Source: CADEED01 sp035502995 | GTDB lineage: Bacteria; Pseudomonadota; Gammaproteobacteria; Steroidobacterales; Steroidobacteraceae | Length of the DNA stretch: 64,000 nucleotides | Direction of reading: 5' to 3' | Assembly (NCBI GenBank): GCA_035502995.1 | Contig: DATJTW010000006.1 | Span: forward strand, 35,336-99,335 | Part shown: piece by piece, positions 63,999-64,000 of the stretch | Numbering within the stretch: the stretch's first letter is position 1 | Layout: every line of letters starts with the position of its first letter | Made by a program: the position numbers and the translations under genes | The notes under the pieces: generated by a model | Databases searched by the model: none | What the model was told of the DNA's origin: nothing | What the model saw: the letters and a program-made list of their open reading frames with translations, nothing else

Positions 63999-64000
63999 TT

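Noticed and set aside
1..64000. CRISPR array, tRNA, rRNA, or insertion sequence
   Set aside because: No regularly spaced repeats, no tRNA-like cloverleaf with CCA end and no transposase coding sequence were seen on reading either strand.

Overview
The window is GC-rich, gene-dense Gram-negative chromosome. An outer-membrane TonB-dependent receptor, an RND efflux operon, lipoproteins, YajQ, an OxyR/AhpC/AhpD locus and a complete trpEGDCFBA operon all point to a gammaproteobacterium. A member of the Steroidobacterales/Nevskiales/Xanthomonadales area is my inference, not something the sequence proves. Genes are packed tightly, and ATGA or GTGA start/stop overlaps are common.

Left part (1-30 kb). 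The window opens with the end of a LysR regulator, then an acyl-CoA dehydrogenase and a Tat-exported aldo/keto reductase broken by a frameshift. Next come a nested GGGGACAGTCCCC palindrome, a lipoprotein sugar dehydrogenase, a TerC/HAD operon, an exported S9 peptidase and two alpha/beta hydrolases. oxyR is followed divergently by ahpC-ahpD, with a clear OxyR box between them. After a Nudix hydrolase comes a 1.1-kilo-residue exported TPR-CHAT protein. A TetR-OMF-MFP-RND efflux operon ends in a D-2-hydroxyacid dehydrogenase. feoAB lies behind a Fur-like box and is followed by a small Cys-rich protein and a BtuF-like binding protein.

Middle (28-50 kb). A TonB-dependent receptor is followed by three flavin-halogenase-family genes and a 2-oxoglutarate oxygenase, with a TPR-2OG-oxygenase gene divergent upstream. 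The middle halogenase lacks the two residues considered catalytic in the family. A RidA/HerA-like ATPase/DUF2780/YajQ group runs on the minus strand. The seven trp genes form one overlapping operon behind a textbook attenuator with a 15-residue WWW leader peptide, which appears to be almost leaderless. A Bcr/CflA-type exporter follows trpA.

Right part (51-64 kb). A very large hybrid histidine kinase is followed by a lipoprotein subtilase coupled to a small lipoprotein, then a predicted outer-membrane barrel. The last part is a compositionally different operon: an exported TPR-CHAT protease-like protein, a lipoprotein, and an exported trypsin-like protease with a complete triad. The C-terminal end of another gene enters from the right edge on the minus strand.

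The most promising unexplained items are the exported CHAT/lipoprotein/trypsin operon, the halogenase trio with a degenerate middle member between two 2OG-oxygenase genes, an octamer CTAWCTAC that is strongly over-represented in all reading phases, and AT-rich palindromes built from rare codons inside GC-rich genes.
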